Below, one piece after another: positions 1 to 8,011 of a stretch of 64,000 nucleotides of DNA. A model generated the notes under the pieces. It ran no database searches. It had not been told where the DNA came from and saw nothing but the letters and a program-made list of their open reading frames with translations. Made by a program: the position numbers and the translations under genes. The stretch covers positions 767,345-831,344 of the forward strand of contig NZ_UNRG01000002.1 of NCBI RefSeq assembly GCF_900537115.1, in the 5' to 3' direction. Every line of letters begins with the position of its first letter. The stretch's first letter is position 1. The stretch comes from Arthrobacter sp. Alg241-R88. Its GTDB lineage: Bacteria > Actinomycetota > Actinomycetes > Actinomycetales > Micrococcaceae.

Positions 1-1100
1 TGGTCCGAGAACGCCAGCCAACTGCGGAGCTGCGCGGAGAGCTGCGTTTCCTCGGCCACGTCGTGCGGCACATGCTGGGTGGAGGTGGAGGTGGAGACGG
101 CGAGCTTGCCCGCGGCGGCCTTCAGTTCCTTCAGCTTTGCGGCGGAAGCGGCAAGGTCGTTGCGCCAGATGTTGTGGCCGTCAACGACGCCGGCAACAAG
201 GGTCTTGTCGCCCAGGCCCGCCAGGGCGGCAGTAGAGGGAACGGCGCCCTTGAAGACGTCGATGTGCAGTGCCTCGATGTTGGTGGCAGCGAGCGTGCCG
301 AGCTGGCCATCAAGCGAACCGTACGGGGTGGAAACGAGGATCTGCGGGCGGTTGGCAGCAGCGGTGAGGACCTCGTAGGAGCGGGCAACCGCTGCCTCGA
401 TTTCGGCGGCCTGGATGTCCTGGTCAACCACCAGTGCAGGTTCGTCGAGCTGGACCCACCCGGCGCCGGCGGCGGCGAGCTTCTCAAGCAGCTGCACGTA
501 GACGGGCAGGATGTCCTCGAGGCGGGACAGCGGCGCGAAGCCGGCCGGGGCGTCGTCGGAAGCTTTGGAAAGCAGCAGGTAGGTGACCGGGCCAACGATG
601 TAGGGGCGGGTCTCGATGCCGTTGGCCAGGGCGAAGGCGAACTCGTCAACCTTGGCGGTGGAGGCGAGGGTGAACTCGGTCTCCGGGCCGATCTCCGGTA
701 CCAGGTAGTGGTAGTTGGTGTCGAACCACTTGGTCATCTCCAGCGGCTGCTGTCCCTTGGTGCCGCGGGCAAGCGTGAAGTAGCCGTCGACGTCGAGCTG
801 TCCCTCTGCGTTGAGGAGCTTGCCGAAGCGGGCCGGTACCGCACCCAGGTGGGCCGTCGTGTCCAGGACCTGGTCGTAGTAGGAGAAGGTGCCGGGAACG
901 GCTGCGGCTTCAGTCAGGCCGAGCTCCTGCAGGCGCCTGGCGATGGCCAGCTGGATGTCCTTGGCGGTGGCGTCCAGGGCGGCGGCGTCGATCTTGCCGG
1001 CCCAGTAGGCCTCCACGGCCTTCTTGAGCTCGCGGCGGCGGCCGATGCGCGGGTAGCCGAGGAGTGAGGCGGACGGGAAAGGGGTGTTGCTTTTAGGCAT
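1..1100 (-). CDS. metE: Cobalamin-independent methionine synthase, N-terminal part (cut by window start)
   Basis: The enzyme transfers the methyl group of 5-methyltetrahydrofolate-triglutamate to homocysteine, the last step of methionine synthesis, in the cytoplasm. About 366 N-terminal residues are visible. The protein opens MPKSNTPFPSASLLGYPRIG, the typical MetE N-terminus, and later shows WFDTNYHYLVPE and GPVTYLLLSK, both conserved in the N-terminal barrel. The catalytic zinc-binding half lies outside the window. The ATG at 1100 is preceded by GAGGA at good spacing. The gene lies 83 bp downstream of metF on the same strand, and its substrate is the MetF product, so co-transcription is likely (inference). 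Confidence 0.95.
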   Translation of the reverse strand, partial: MPKSNTPFPSASLLGYPRIGRRRELKKAVEAYWAGKIDAAALDATAKDIQLAIARRLQELGLTEAAAVPGTFSYYDQVLDTTAHLGAVPARFGKLLNAEGQLDVDGYFTLARGTKGQQPLEMTKWFDTNYHYLVPEIGPETEFTLASTAKVDEFAFALANGIETRPYIVGPVTYLLLSKASDDAPAGFAPLSRLEDILPVYVQLLEKLAAAGAGWVQLDEPALVVDQDIQAAEIEAAVARSYEVLTAAANRPQILVSTPYGSLDGQLGTLAATNIEALHIDVFKGAVPSTAALAGLGDKTLVAGVVDGHNIWRNDLAASAAKLKELKAAAGKLAVSTSTSTQHVPHDVAEETQLSAQLRSWLAFSD

Positions 1101-1183
1101 GGCAAATCCTCAGGTAGGGACGGGGTCTGAAAGTGTGGGCTTTGTGGCCGGGGGCTATCGTCGTGCGGCCAGGGGCGGGATGC

Positions 1184-2149
1184 TCAGCTGGCGAGCTGCG
1201 GCCGGGCCACGGCTTCACGCCGGCTGCCGGTACGGGAGCGCCGCGGAAGAGCCAGCTTGTCCAGTACGTCCAGTGCGCTTTGGTGTTCGTTGAAGGTGTA
1301 CAGGTGGATGCCCGGTGCTCCTGCATCCAGGGCAGCGTTGGCCAGGTCCACCGTGGCGCTGACGCCGATCCGGAGGCGTTCGAGGTCGCTGTCCGCGGAA
1401 GCGAGGCGGGCAACGAGCTCCGGTGCCGGCTCTACGCCGCTGAGTTCGCCCAGCCGCTTCACCCGGCGCAGGCTGGTGAATGGCATAACGCCCGGGATGA
1501 TCGGGATGGTCACCCCGGCACGACGCGCCCGGGTGAGGAGGTCCGCGTACTGCTCCGCACGGAAATAAACCTGTGTGATCGCAAAGTCGGCGCCGGAGCG
1601 CTGCTTGGCAAGCAGCACCTCCACGTCGTGGTCCTCGCTGGGTGATTCCGGGTGGCGGGTGGGGTACGCAGCCACACCAACGGCGATTTTGCCGGCGCAC
1701 AGCAACGCCGACCGGCGCTGTTCAACCCGGCGGATAAGCTCAATCAAGTCCTGCGCATACCGCAGGGACCCGGCAACGGGAGGTGCGCCGTCCTGCGGCC
1801 GGTCACCCCTCAACGCCAGGATTCCGCGTACTCCGGTGTCCAGTAGCTGACCGATGATTCCCGCAAGTTCCTCCGGCGTGTTGCCTACGCAGGTCAGGTG
1901 GGCCAGCGGCCGGAGAGTGGTTTCGAGCAGGAGCCGGTTGATGAGTTGGACGGCGGTGTCCCGGTTGGAGCCGCTGGCACCGTAGGTGACAGAGACGTAG
2001 TCCGGTTCGGTGGTTTCGAGTTCGCGGATGGTGGTCCACAGTGTCTCCGCGGCGGCCGGCGACCGGGGCGGGAACAACTCGTAGGAAAGCGCCACCGGGG
2101 CGGCGTCGGAGAGATTTGGATGTGTGTCAATAAGGCTTGGTGGTGACAT
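1184..2149 (-). CDS. metF: 5,10-methylenetetrahydrofolate reductase
   Basis: MetF is an FAD enzyme that reduces 5,10-methylene-THF to 5-methyl-THF, the methyl donor for methionine synthase. The 321-aa protein shows the family landmarks SYELFPPR near the N-terminus, VSVTYGASGSNRD around residues 50-65 and ALRGDRPQDG near residue 115. Length fits bacterial MetF (about 290-320). The open frame continues upstream to 2401, but the ATG at 2149 is chosen because AAGGACG sits 5-6 nt before it and the family motif starts about 20 residues in. The upstream extension coincides with a structured leader and is not family-like. metE follows in the same direction. Confidence 0.95.
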   Translation of the reverse strand: MSPPSLIDTHPNLSDAAPVALSYELFPPRSPAAAETLWTTIRELETTEPDYVSVTYGASGSNRDTAVQLINRLLLETTLRPLAHLTCVGNTPEELAGIIGQLLDTGVRGILALRGDRPQDGAPPVAGSLRYAQDLIELIRRVEQRRSALLCAGKIAVGVAAYPTRHPESPSEDHDVEVLLAKQRSGADFAITQVYFRAEQYADLLTRARRAGVTIPIIPGVMPFTSLRRVKRLGELSGVEPAPELVARLASADSDLERLRIGVSATVDLANAALDAGAPGIHLYTFNEHQSALDVLDKLALPRRSRTGSRREAVARPQLAS

Positions 2150-2150
2150 T

Positions 2151-2352
2151 TGCGTCCTTGGCTTTGGGCCATTGCGGGCTGCCCGCCGAGAAAATTGTGA
2201 CGGGACGCCGGCAATGAATTGAGTTTGGGGAACACGGAAGAACTCCACAAGGACGCAGCCGCGACTGTTACGCCTGGAATGAAGTTGTCCGTGAGCAAAT
2301 GTCAGGCCCACATGGGGGCACCCACACCCTCCGTAAGGGAGGATCGCTGACA
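2151..2352 (-). promoter_or_regulatory. Structured metF leader RNA with ribosome-binding-site sequestration (possible riboswitch)
   Basis: Read on the minus strand, TGTCAG (2352-2347) pairs with CTGACA (2305-2300). Between them lie a hairpin ATCCTCC/GGAGGGT with a CTTAC loop and a second hairpin GCCC/GGGC with a CCATGT loop, making a compact three-way element at the very start of the predicted mRNA. Further down, TGCGTCCTTG (2257-2248) is a perfect 10-bp complement of CAAGGACGCA (2160-2151), which contains the metF Shine-Dalgarno sequence. CACGGA (2293-2288) and TCCGTG (2238-2233) could also pair. These complementarities are seen directly; function as a translational riboswitch is inference. 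I do not recognise SAM-I, SAM-IV, SAH, THF or cobalamin consensus cores in it. Confidence 0.5.
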
Positions 2353-2353
2353 C

Positions 2354-2374
2354 GTTACCGCGGTAACTTGTATA
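2354..2374 (-). promoter_or_regulatory. metF promoter -10 with overlapping 14-bp palindromic operator
   Basis: A -10-like TATACA lies at 2374-2369 on the minus strand. Immediately downstream, at 2354-2367, is a perfect 14-bp palindrome, GTTACCGCGGTAAC, that would span the predicted start point. No convincing -35 is visible. A palindrome over the start point is the usual geometry of a repressor site. The regulator is unknown to me, and the sequence does not match the McbR site as I recall it. The rest of the 2150-2506 gap holds the metF leader and, at 2402-2506, no gene. Confidence 0.45.
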
Positions 2375-2506
2375 GAACTCTAGGAGCGGCCGGAAGAGCA
2401 TTCAAGTTCAACTCCGAATTAAGACGCAGTCTTACGCCTTGTTTCTTCGTCCGGCAGAACATTCTTCGCCGCGGGCGGCCCTTACGTGCCCCTCACTGCC
2501 CGCCCG

Positions 2507-3250
2507 CTACCAGGGGCGGTCCGGGCCGGGAGCGTAGTCGGTGTCCGAAAGGTAGTCCTCGCGTTCCCGTCCGCTGTTGCGTTCGTGCTGGGATTCCCGG
2601 CCGCTTTCGGCCAGCGCTTCCAGTTGGCTCCTGCTGGGAGTCCCGGCTTCCGGTTCCACCTTGCCGGCGTCCTTCGGCGTCCCTGCCTGCCCGTTGCCGG
2701 CTCCTTCGAGTTTCCCTTTCAGGCGATCTTCAGCCTCGCTGAGTTTCTGTCCGGCTTCCGCAGCTTCCGTGCCGGCGAAGCAGCCGCCGGGCGCCGCGCC
2801 GGCAATGTCCAGCGCTTCCGTGAACAGGGCAGCGGCCGACGCCCGGTCCTCCGAGCGCAGCTTGTCATCACCGAGCCTCTCGACGGCAAGGACAAGGTTC
2901 AGCCGGATGATGCAGGCGTCCGCCGAATCGGCCGGTGCGAGGTTCAGGGCTTCCTCAAACTTGAGCCTGGCGGCGCCTACGTCGCCGGCAAGCACGAGGG
3001 CGTCGCCTGCTGCGAACGGGGCCTTGTGCCGCTCGAGGATGTTCGCCAGTTGCAGCGCCTCCCCAGCCATTCCGGCGGCGTGGGCATCGTTCGCTGCGAA
3101 GGCGCGGGCCGCCTGCCCTGCGAGGGGGCCCACACTGAGCAGTTTGAGGGCCACACACAGCAGCAGGAGTCCGGGCAGCACCGACCACAGCAGCAGGCGC
3201 CGCCTCCGGATCCGGGCAATGCCACAGGCTTGGGGTCCGCTGGCCTTCAT
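2507..3250 (-). CDS. TPR-like single-pass membrane protein of the MoxR/VWA operon
   Basis: This 247-aa protein has a basic N-terminus, one membrane segment around residues 20-40 (LLLWSVLPGLLLLCVALKLL), then Ala-rich helical sequence resembling tetratricopeptide repeats (GDVGAARLKFEEALNLAPAD and a following repeat). The C-terminal third is hydrophilic and low in complexity, with many E, R, S and G residues. It is the last gene of the MoxR-DUF58-VWA operon and overlaps the preceding gene by ATGA, so it is translationally coupled. TPR proteins often accompany such operons (BatB/BatE type), where they are thought to act as assembly scaffolds. Its precise role is unknown. Confidence 0.75.
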   Translation of the reverse strand: MKASGPQACGIARIRRRRLLLWSVLPGLLLLCVALKLLSVGPLAGQAARAFAANDAHAAGMAGEALQLANILERHKAPFAAGDALVLAGDVGAARLKFEEALNLAPADSADACIIRLNLVLAVERLGDDKLRSEDRASAAALFTEALDIAGAAPGGCFAGTEAAEAGQKLSEAEDRLKGKLEGAGNGQAGTPKDAGKVEPEAGTPSRSQLEALAESGRESQHERNSGREREDYLSDTDYAPGPDRPW

Positions 3251-4290
3251 CGGGCTGCCTGCCCTGCGTCCGCGGAGCGCCGGGCACGGCGCGGTCCGGA
3301 AGCGGGACGCAGTTCGCGGAACTGCCTCATGACCAGGACAGCTTCGGCCAGACCGAGCACAAAGGCGCCCGCCGCGAACAGCCAGTACAGCTCTGTCCGG
3401 CCCGCCAGGCTGCCGTCCTCGGCGGTGCGTTCCAAAGCCCCCGGGCGCGCCTGCTGGAGCATCGGCGGCACCGGGTCCCCCTCCGCCCGGTGCACGTAAG
3501 GTACATCCAACTGGGCGGCGATCCCGCGGAGCCTGCTTTCATCAATCACGGACAAAGCATCCCTGGTGGCATTGCCGCTGCTGTCCTGGATGTAGGGGGC
3601 ATCGGCGTCGAAATCCAACCCGGTGTTTTCCCTCATCCGTCCGCCGCCGGGGGTGCCGTAGCCCAGCACTGCTCCCCCGGCCACCAGGCTCTCCTCCAGT
3701 TGCAGCGGTTCGGGTTCCTTGCCGACGGTCTGCTCGCCGTCGCCCAGGTAGAAGACCAGCCGTGGCCGCTCCGGATGGCTCTCCCGGGCGGCGGCCAGCC
3801 GCTCTGCGAGTACCCCGCGGGCGGCCGTGATGCTGCTGCCCTTCGCATAGGCCGTGACCTGCGGCTGGAGGATGGCGGTGAGCGTCTCCAACGCTGACGT
3901 GTCCGTGGTCAGGGGCATCCTGACATGCCCTTTGGTGTCGAAGGTGATGACGGAAAAGCGGGCGCCGGGCAGTTCCTGGGCAATCGCCATGATGTCCTGG
4001 CGCACGCCCTTCAGCCGCGGCTCGGAATTTCCGTAGTCTTCGGCCACCATGCTGCTGGTGGTGTCCACCACGAAGAACACATTGAGGTCGGCCGTGGCTG
4101 TTGCGGCTGACCCGCCCGGCAAACCCGGCCGGAGCGCCGCGGCGAACAGAAGCAGCACCAGCAGGGCGCGGCGGACTTCGCTGCGCACGCCCTGCCGTCG
4201 TTGGAGGAGAATCCGCCGGCCCAGGAGCACCAGCACGGCCGTGACAACAGGCAGCAGGAGCCACCACGGCAGGATCGGGTGCAGGGTCAT
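3247..4290 (-). CDS. VWA-domain membrane protein (BatB-like)
   Basis: The 347-aa protein has two N-terminal membrane helices, an exported von Willebrand factor A domain from about residue 70, and a C-terminal helix (LYWLFAAGAFVLGLAEAVLV). The MIDAS metal site reads DTTSS rather than the canonical DxSxS, so its middle residue is Thr. The ATG at 4290 is chosen because it overlaps the upstream stop as ATGA; an in-frame Met at 4305 would overlap more. It is the second VWA gene of the operon. In the family, such proteins work with MoxR ATPases in envelope-associated metal-dependent assembly; the substrate here is unknown. Confidence 0.82.
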   Translation of the reverse strand: MTLHPILPWWLLLPVVTAVLVLLGRRILLQRRQGVRSEVRRALLVLLLFAAALRPGLPGGSAATATADLNVFFVVDTTSSMVAEDYGNSEPRLKGVRQDIMAIAQELPGARFSVITFDTKGHVRMPLTTDTSALETLTAILQPQVTAYAKGSSITAARGVLAERLAAARESHPERPRLVFYLGDGEQTVGKEPEPLQLEESLVAGGAVLGYGTPGGGRMRENTGLDFDADAPYIQDSSGNATRDALSVIDESRLRGIAAQLDVPYVHRAEGDPVPPMLQQARPGALERTAEDGSLAGRTELYWLFAAGAFVLGLAEAVLVMRQFRELRPASGPRRARRSADAGQAAR

Positions 4291-5300
4291 GGCCGGAGCC
4301 GCCAACCCGCGACGGCGAGGGCAAGTCCGGACAGGAGGGCAAGGGCCAAGGGAAGGTCAGGGCGGTCCGAGGCCACCGCCCGGGGAGCACCCTGGCGGGC
4401 AGTTGCCTCCGTTTCCTGCACCCCCTCCACGATGCCCGGCACAGCCTCGGCGCTGTCCAAGGCGTAGTACGCTCCGCCGCTGAGCTCGGCAGCTTCCCTC
4501 AGCTGCGCCCCGGGCTGGTCGGCGCCGGTGCCGTAGTCCAGGTCCCCGGGGTTCAGTGCATACACGCGCACCGCCCTGTCCTTGGCCAGGCCTGCGGCTT
4601 CCTTCAACGTCATGATGGGCTGTCCCGAAACGAAGTTATCCGTAGCCAGCACCACCGACCGCGAGCGCGGGGCGTGGTTCGCAGTCTGCCTCTCCGCCAG
4701 GCCCGCCCCATGCGGGAAGCTGTTGAGGCAGGAGGCCAGGCCGTCCCCGATCAGGGATGAACCGCGGCCGCTCCAGGTCCCGTCGAGGAAGCCGGACGTG
4801 CCGGGCTTCCCGTCGAAGGCGTCGCGGGCCAGCGTCAGCTGTTCCTGGGCGTACTGGTAGTCGTCCGTCAGGGGGAAGACCTGGATGGCGGTGCTGTCGA
4901 AAATGGTGAGGCCGATCCGCTCGCCTTTGAAGTCTTGGGCCAGCCGCACAAACACGTCCACCACCGCGGCGTCCGCGCTGCTCATGGATCCTGAGGCGTC
5001 CAGGCACAGGACGATGTCCCGGTTGTGCTGCTCCGGCCGGATGGTGCTGATTTCCACTGGGCGTGCGGCTGCCAGCACGCTGGACGCCAGCAGGGAAGCA
5101 CAGGCGATTGCCGCCACGGTGAGCCATCGGCGGTGGCGCCGCAACGCCGCCTGGTATTCGGGCAGCCTGGTGAGCCGGTCAGCGTGCGCTGCCGGCCGAC
5201 GTCGTGCGTTGGCTTTCCTGTCAGCGCGCAGGGCCGCCCATCCTGCCAGGCCGGCCGCAACGGCAGCAGGAGGGATCAGCCACCAGAAGATCAGCTCCAC
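4287..5300 (-). CDS. VWA-domain membrane protein (BatA-like)
   Basis: This 337-aa protein begins with a membrane helix (LIFWWLIPPAAVAAGLAGW), has a second near residue 65, and then a VWA domain with an intact MIDAS motif DASGS in LCLDASGSM. It ends in a hydrophobic anchor (LALALLSGLALAVAGW). This is the BatA/BatB topology, in which the VWA domain is exposed outside the membrane between N- and C-terminal anchors. The start at 5300 lies 10 nt inside the preceding gene. Unlike its downstream paralogue it keeps the canonical metal-binding serine. The role is inferred from family and context only. Confidence 0.83.
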   Translation of the reverse strand: MELIFWWLIPPAAVAAGLAGWAALRADRKANARRRPAAHADRLTRLPEYQAALRRHRRWLTVAAIACASLLASSVLAAARPVEISTIRPEQHNRDIVLCLDASGSMSSADAAVVDVFVRLAQDFKGERIGLTIFDSTAIQVFPLTDDYQYAQEQLTLARDAFDGKPGTSGFLDGTWSGRGSSLIGDGLASCLNSFPHGAGLAERQTANHAPRSRSVVLATDNFVSGQPIMTLKEAAGLAKDRAVRVYALNPGDLDYGTGADQPGAQLREAAELSGGAYYALDSAEAVPGIVEGVQETEATARQGAPRAVASDRPDLPLALALLSGLALAVAGWRLRP

Positions 5301-5758
5301 GAACGCACCGCCTCCCGGGCCGTGGCGGCAGAGGCGGCAACTGCAGGCAGCGGCTCGGGGCCGAACTCGCCGGGATACAAGGCCGAGATGGCAGCGGCAG
5401 CCGAAGGCAGGGGATGTTCGGCGAGGTCGGCGTGCGTCATTCGCGGCGCGTCCACTCCCGTGGCCTCCCGGACGAATTGGCGCAGCAGGAGGCTGATTTC
5501 CTGGTGGGCCGCGCGGGCAGCGAGGCTTCCGGCTGCCGCGTTATGCTCCACGTCGCTGATCCGCTGCAGGTACGCCGCCTTCAGCGCCGGCAGGTCGGTC
5601 AGCGGAACCGCGACATCCGCGCTGTTCCCGCGCGGCTCCCGGGTGCTGGTGAAGACAAAAATGTACCAAGCAGCTACCAGGAGGAGCAGTCCCAGACCCG
5701 CCCACAGCCACACCGGGCTGTACGGCAGCGGGCCGTGGAAACCGGGATCAACCTGCAC
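5291..5758 (-). CDS. Small membrane protein of the MoxR/VWA operon (DUF4381-like)
   Basis: With the GTG start at 5758 the product is 155 aa, with one membrane helix near residues 15-35 (VWLWAGLGLLLLVAAWYIFV). A soluble, mostly helical part follows, containing LRQFVREATG. That layout resembles the DUF4381-type protein usually found between DUF58 and VWA genes. The frame is open further upstream, but GTG 5758 has GGAAAGG upstream at workable spacing and gives the family-like layout. It overlaps the DUF58 stop by 11 nt. I infer that it joins the same membrane complex; no catalytic motif is visible. Confidence 0.7.
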   Translation of the reverse strand: MQVDPGFHGPLPYSPVWLWAGLGLLLLVAAWYIFVFTSTREPRGNSADVAVPLTDLPALKAAYLQRISDVEHNAAAGSLAARAAHQEISLLLRQFVREATGVDAPRMTHADLAEHPLPSAAAAISALYPGEFGPEPLPAVAASAATAREAVRSWS

Positions 5759-6620
5759 GCCGATGCCTTTCCAGGAGTGCGAACAGTGCGGTGATGACAT
5801 CATGGGTGCCGGCAACCGAGCCTTCGGTAATCCCGGCCTGGCGCAGCATATTCTCCCGGCCGGCATCCCGCTCTGCGGCAGCCCGCGTGTAAGCTGCCGT
5901 CACGGCCGGCGACTGTGCCAGGTGGCTCAGCAGGGGCGAGGAATCGTCCACGCCGTACCACTCCGCGGCCGAGGCCAAATCGGCGTCGCGGATGGTGAGC
6001 CACAGGATTTCGTGCTGTACCCGAAGCCGGTGCAGCAGCCGGTCCAGCTCCGGGTTCGCCGCTATCTCGTCTGCCACCACAAACAGCAGGTGCCTCCCTT
6101 TGATGGTTCGGGCCACGTACTCCAGCTGCTCCTCAATACTGCTGCGGGCCGCGTCCTCGGACGCATGGGAATGGACGTGGCGTAAGAGCCGCTCAAGGTG
6201 CGCCTCCCCGCCCTTCGCCGGAAGGGTCATCGTCAGGACCAAATCGCCGCTGACCAGGCCCACCACGTCGCCGTGGCGGTGCGCGAGGTACCCCAGGACC
6301 CCCAGCGCCATCACGGCGATGTCCTTCTTCGTTTCGCCGCCCTGGGCCACGGCTGCCATGTTGCGACCGGTGTCGGTGATGAGGAGGACTGTCTGCCGGC
6401 GGACCGCGACGTACCTCTTGATCAGCGGCGAGCCGTGCCGGGCCGTGGCTTTCCAGTCGATGTCGCGCACCTCGTCACCGGGGACGTAGGCGCGGAGGTC
6501 GTCAAAGTCGAGGCTGCGTCCGCGGAATACTGAGCCGTACTCGCCGTCGAGCATGCCGCGGGCCTTGCGGTGCGCGAAGATGGCCATCCTCGACTTCACT
6601 CGCTGAAGGAGCGTGGTCAT
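5748..6620 (-). CDS. DUF58 domain protein
   Basis: The 290-aa cytoplasmic protein carries the DUF58 signature around residues 30-60: SVFRGRSLDFDDLRAYVPGD, then DWKATARHGSPLIK. A VWA-like core follows (VLLITDTGRNM). DUF58 proteins nearly always sit next to MoxR ATPases and are thought to be their partners or clients. Here the gene starts 7 bp after the MoxR stop and overlaps the next gene. Length and motifs are normal. The biochemical function of the family is not established. Confidence 0.88.
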   Translation of the reverse strand: MTTLLQRVKSRMAIFAHRKARGMLDGEYGSVFRGRSLDFDDLRAYVPGDEVRDIDWKATARHGSPLIKRYVAVRRQTVLLITDTGRNMAAVAQGGETKKDIAVMALGVLGYLAHRHGDVVGLVSGDLVLTMTLPAKGGEAHLERLLRHVHSHASEDAARSSIEEQLEYVARTIKGRHLLFVVADEIAANPELDRLLHRLRVQHEILWLTIRDADLASAAEWYGVDDSSPLLSHLAQSPAVTAAYTRAAAERDAGRENMLRQAGITEGSVAGTHDVITALFALLERHRRAG

Positions 6621-6627
6621 CCCTGCC

Positions 6628-7635
6628 TCAGGGTGTCTGGACGGCCGCGACGACGGCGTCGATCACCGTTTCCACCGGCACCTGCCCGGCCACCGCCTCA
6701 AAGTTCAGGATGATCCGGTGCCGCAGCACGCGGTGGGCCAGGGACTTCACGTCCTCGGGGATAACGTGGTCCCGGCCGTGCAGAAGGGCCACCGCGCGGG
6801 CAGCCTGGCTGAATGCGATGCTGGCCCGCGGGCTGGCACCGAAATCGATGAAGCCGGCCAGGCGGGGATCGATGTACTGCCCGGCGTTCCGGGTCACGTA
6901 GACCAGCCCCACGATGTAATCGACGATGGCCGGGTCGATGTAGATCCGCTTCACCACGCCCTGGGCCTGGACCACCGCGTCCAGCGACGCCGCTGCGGCC
7001 GGCTTCTGCTCCTGGGTGAAGATCCCGGCGTCGATCCTGCGGATGATCTCGGCCTCCTCTGCAGGCGAGGGGTAATCGAGGACGTCCTTGAGCATAAAGC
7101 GGTCCATCTGGGCTTCCGGGAGCTGGTACGTTCCCTCCTGCTCGATGGGGTTCTGGGTGGCCAGGACCAGGAACGGGGAAGGCAGCCGGTACTCCTGGCC
7201 GCCAATGGACGTCTGGCGCTCCTGCATGGCCTCCAGCATGGCGCTCTGGGTCTTGGCGCTGGAACGGTTGATCTCGTCCAGGAGCACGATGTTGGCGTGG
7301 ACCGGGCCCAGCTGCGTCACGAAGGTGCCCTTGGCGGCGTCGTAGATCTGGGTGCCGACGATGTCGCTCGGCAGGAGGTCCGGTGTGCACTGGATCCGCC
7401 GGAATTCCGCACTGAGGGCTTCGGCCACGGTCTGCGCAGCGGTGGTCTTGGCCAGGCCGGGAACGCTCTCGAGGAGGATGTGCCCGCCGGTCAGCAGCCC
7501 CACCAGCAATGATTCCTTCAGCCGGGACTGCCCCACCATTTTGGCGTCAAAGCTCCTGGCGATGCCGGCGGCAACCTGCTGCGCCCTGGCCAGCTCCGCC
7601 GGTTCAATCCTTGCCGACTCGCTGGTTTGAAGCAC
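6628..7635 (-). CDS. MoxR-family AAA+ ATPase
   Basis: This is a 335-aa AAA+ ATPase of the MoxR family, a chaperone-like enzyme acting with VWA-domain proteins. Motifs: a Walker A variant HILLESVPGLAKTT near residue 55, Walker B IVLLDEINR, and sensor 1 LATQNPIEQEGTYQLPEAQ, the classic MoxR string. The long frame opens at 7707, but I choose GTG 7635 because a strong AGGGGGA precedes it by about 7 nt and the family usually begins shortly before the first helix. It is the first gene of a six-gene coupled operon; a promoter should lie in the 140 bp shared with the divergent small ORF. Confidence 0.92.
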   Translation of the reverse strand: MLQTSESARIEPAELARAQQVAAGIARSFDAKMVGQSRLKESLLVGLLTGGHILLESVPGLAKTTAAQTVAEALSAEFRRIQCTPDLLPSDIVGTQIYDAAKGTFVTQLGPVHANIVLLDEINRSSAKTQSAMLEAMQERQTSIGGQEYRLPSPFLVLATQNPIEQEGTYQLPEAQMDRFMLKDVLDYPSPAEEAEIIRRIDAGIFTQEQKPAAAASLDAVVQAQGVVKRIYIDPAIVDYIVGLVYVTRNAGQYIDPRLAGFIDFGASPRASIAFSQAARAVALLHGRDHVIPEDVKSLAHRVLRHRIILNFEAVAGQVPVETVIDAVVAAVQTP

Positions 7636-7763
7636 TGGTATTCCCCCTGATGGCTGTACTGGCGGCAGGCGGGCCCACTGCCTGCCCTCCGCCGCAATCC
7701 TATCCAAGACCGCCCCGCCGGTTCCGGCAATGGGGACCCCTCCCCACCGTGCCTCCCCGGGTC

Positions 7764-7769
7764 TATCCT
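7764..7769 (+). promoter_or_regulatory. -10-like hexamer for a leaderless transcript (67-aa ORF)
   Basis: TATCCT lies exactly 6 nt before the ATG at 7776, and no Shine-Dalgarno is present. This geometry would place the transcript start on the start codon. Confidence 0.45.
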
Positions 7770-7775
7770 TTTGAC

Positions 7776-7979
7776 ATGAGCGAGCTTCCAGCCAGTTACA
7801 AGGAGTATCTCGCCGACAAGAGCGAGATGTTCATCAGCACTGTCAAGCCTGTCCTGCAGCAGTCAGCGGCGGACAAGCTGCACGGCGTCCGGGTTGTGTA
7901 CAACCCCGGCTCTACCGGCCACCAGGCCCACCTCGACGACAGCCTCCCCTTCGGGGTGGTCCTCGAGGATATCGACTAG
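7776..7979 (+). CDS. Conserved-looking 67-aa protein of unknown function
   Basis: The predicted product has 67 residues, starting MSELPASYKEYLADKSEMF and ending SLPFGVVLEDID. It is hydrophilic, moderately acidic, with no signal peptide, membrane segment or Cys. High GC at third positions and a sensible amino-acid mix suggest a real gene. It stands alone on the plus strand between the divergent MoxR operon and the convergent ABC permease. The frame is open upstream, but that sequence is not protein-like, and the ATG sits 6 nt after a TATCCT hexamer. I do not recognise a family. Confidence 0.6.
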   Translation: MSELPASYKEYLADKSEMFISTVKPVLQQSAADKLHGVRVVYNPGSTGHQAHLDDSLPFGVVLEDID

Positions 7980-8011
7980 GAAGGGCGCCGGGCTTGTGCT
8001 GTGGTGCGTGC

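Noticed and set aside
2281..2400. SAM-IV, SAM-I, THF or SAH riboswitch before metF
   Set aside because: The conserved cores as I know them are not visible. A weak SAM-IV-like echo (GGGTGCCCC) is present but the GGCAACC element is missing; a covariance search would decide.
2150..2401. Longer metF reading frame starting upstream
   Set aside because: The extension is not MetF-like and contains the structured leader; the inner ATG has the Shine-Dalgarno.
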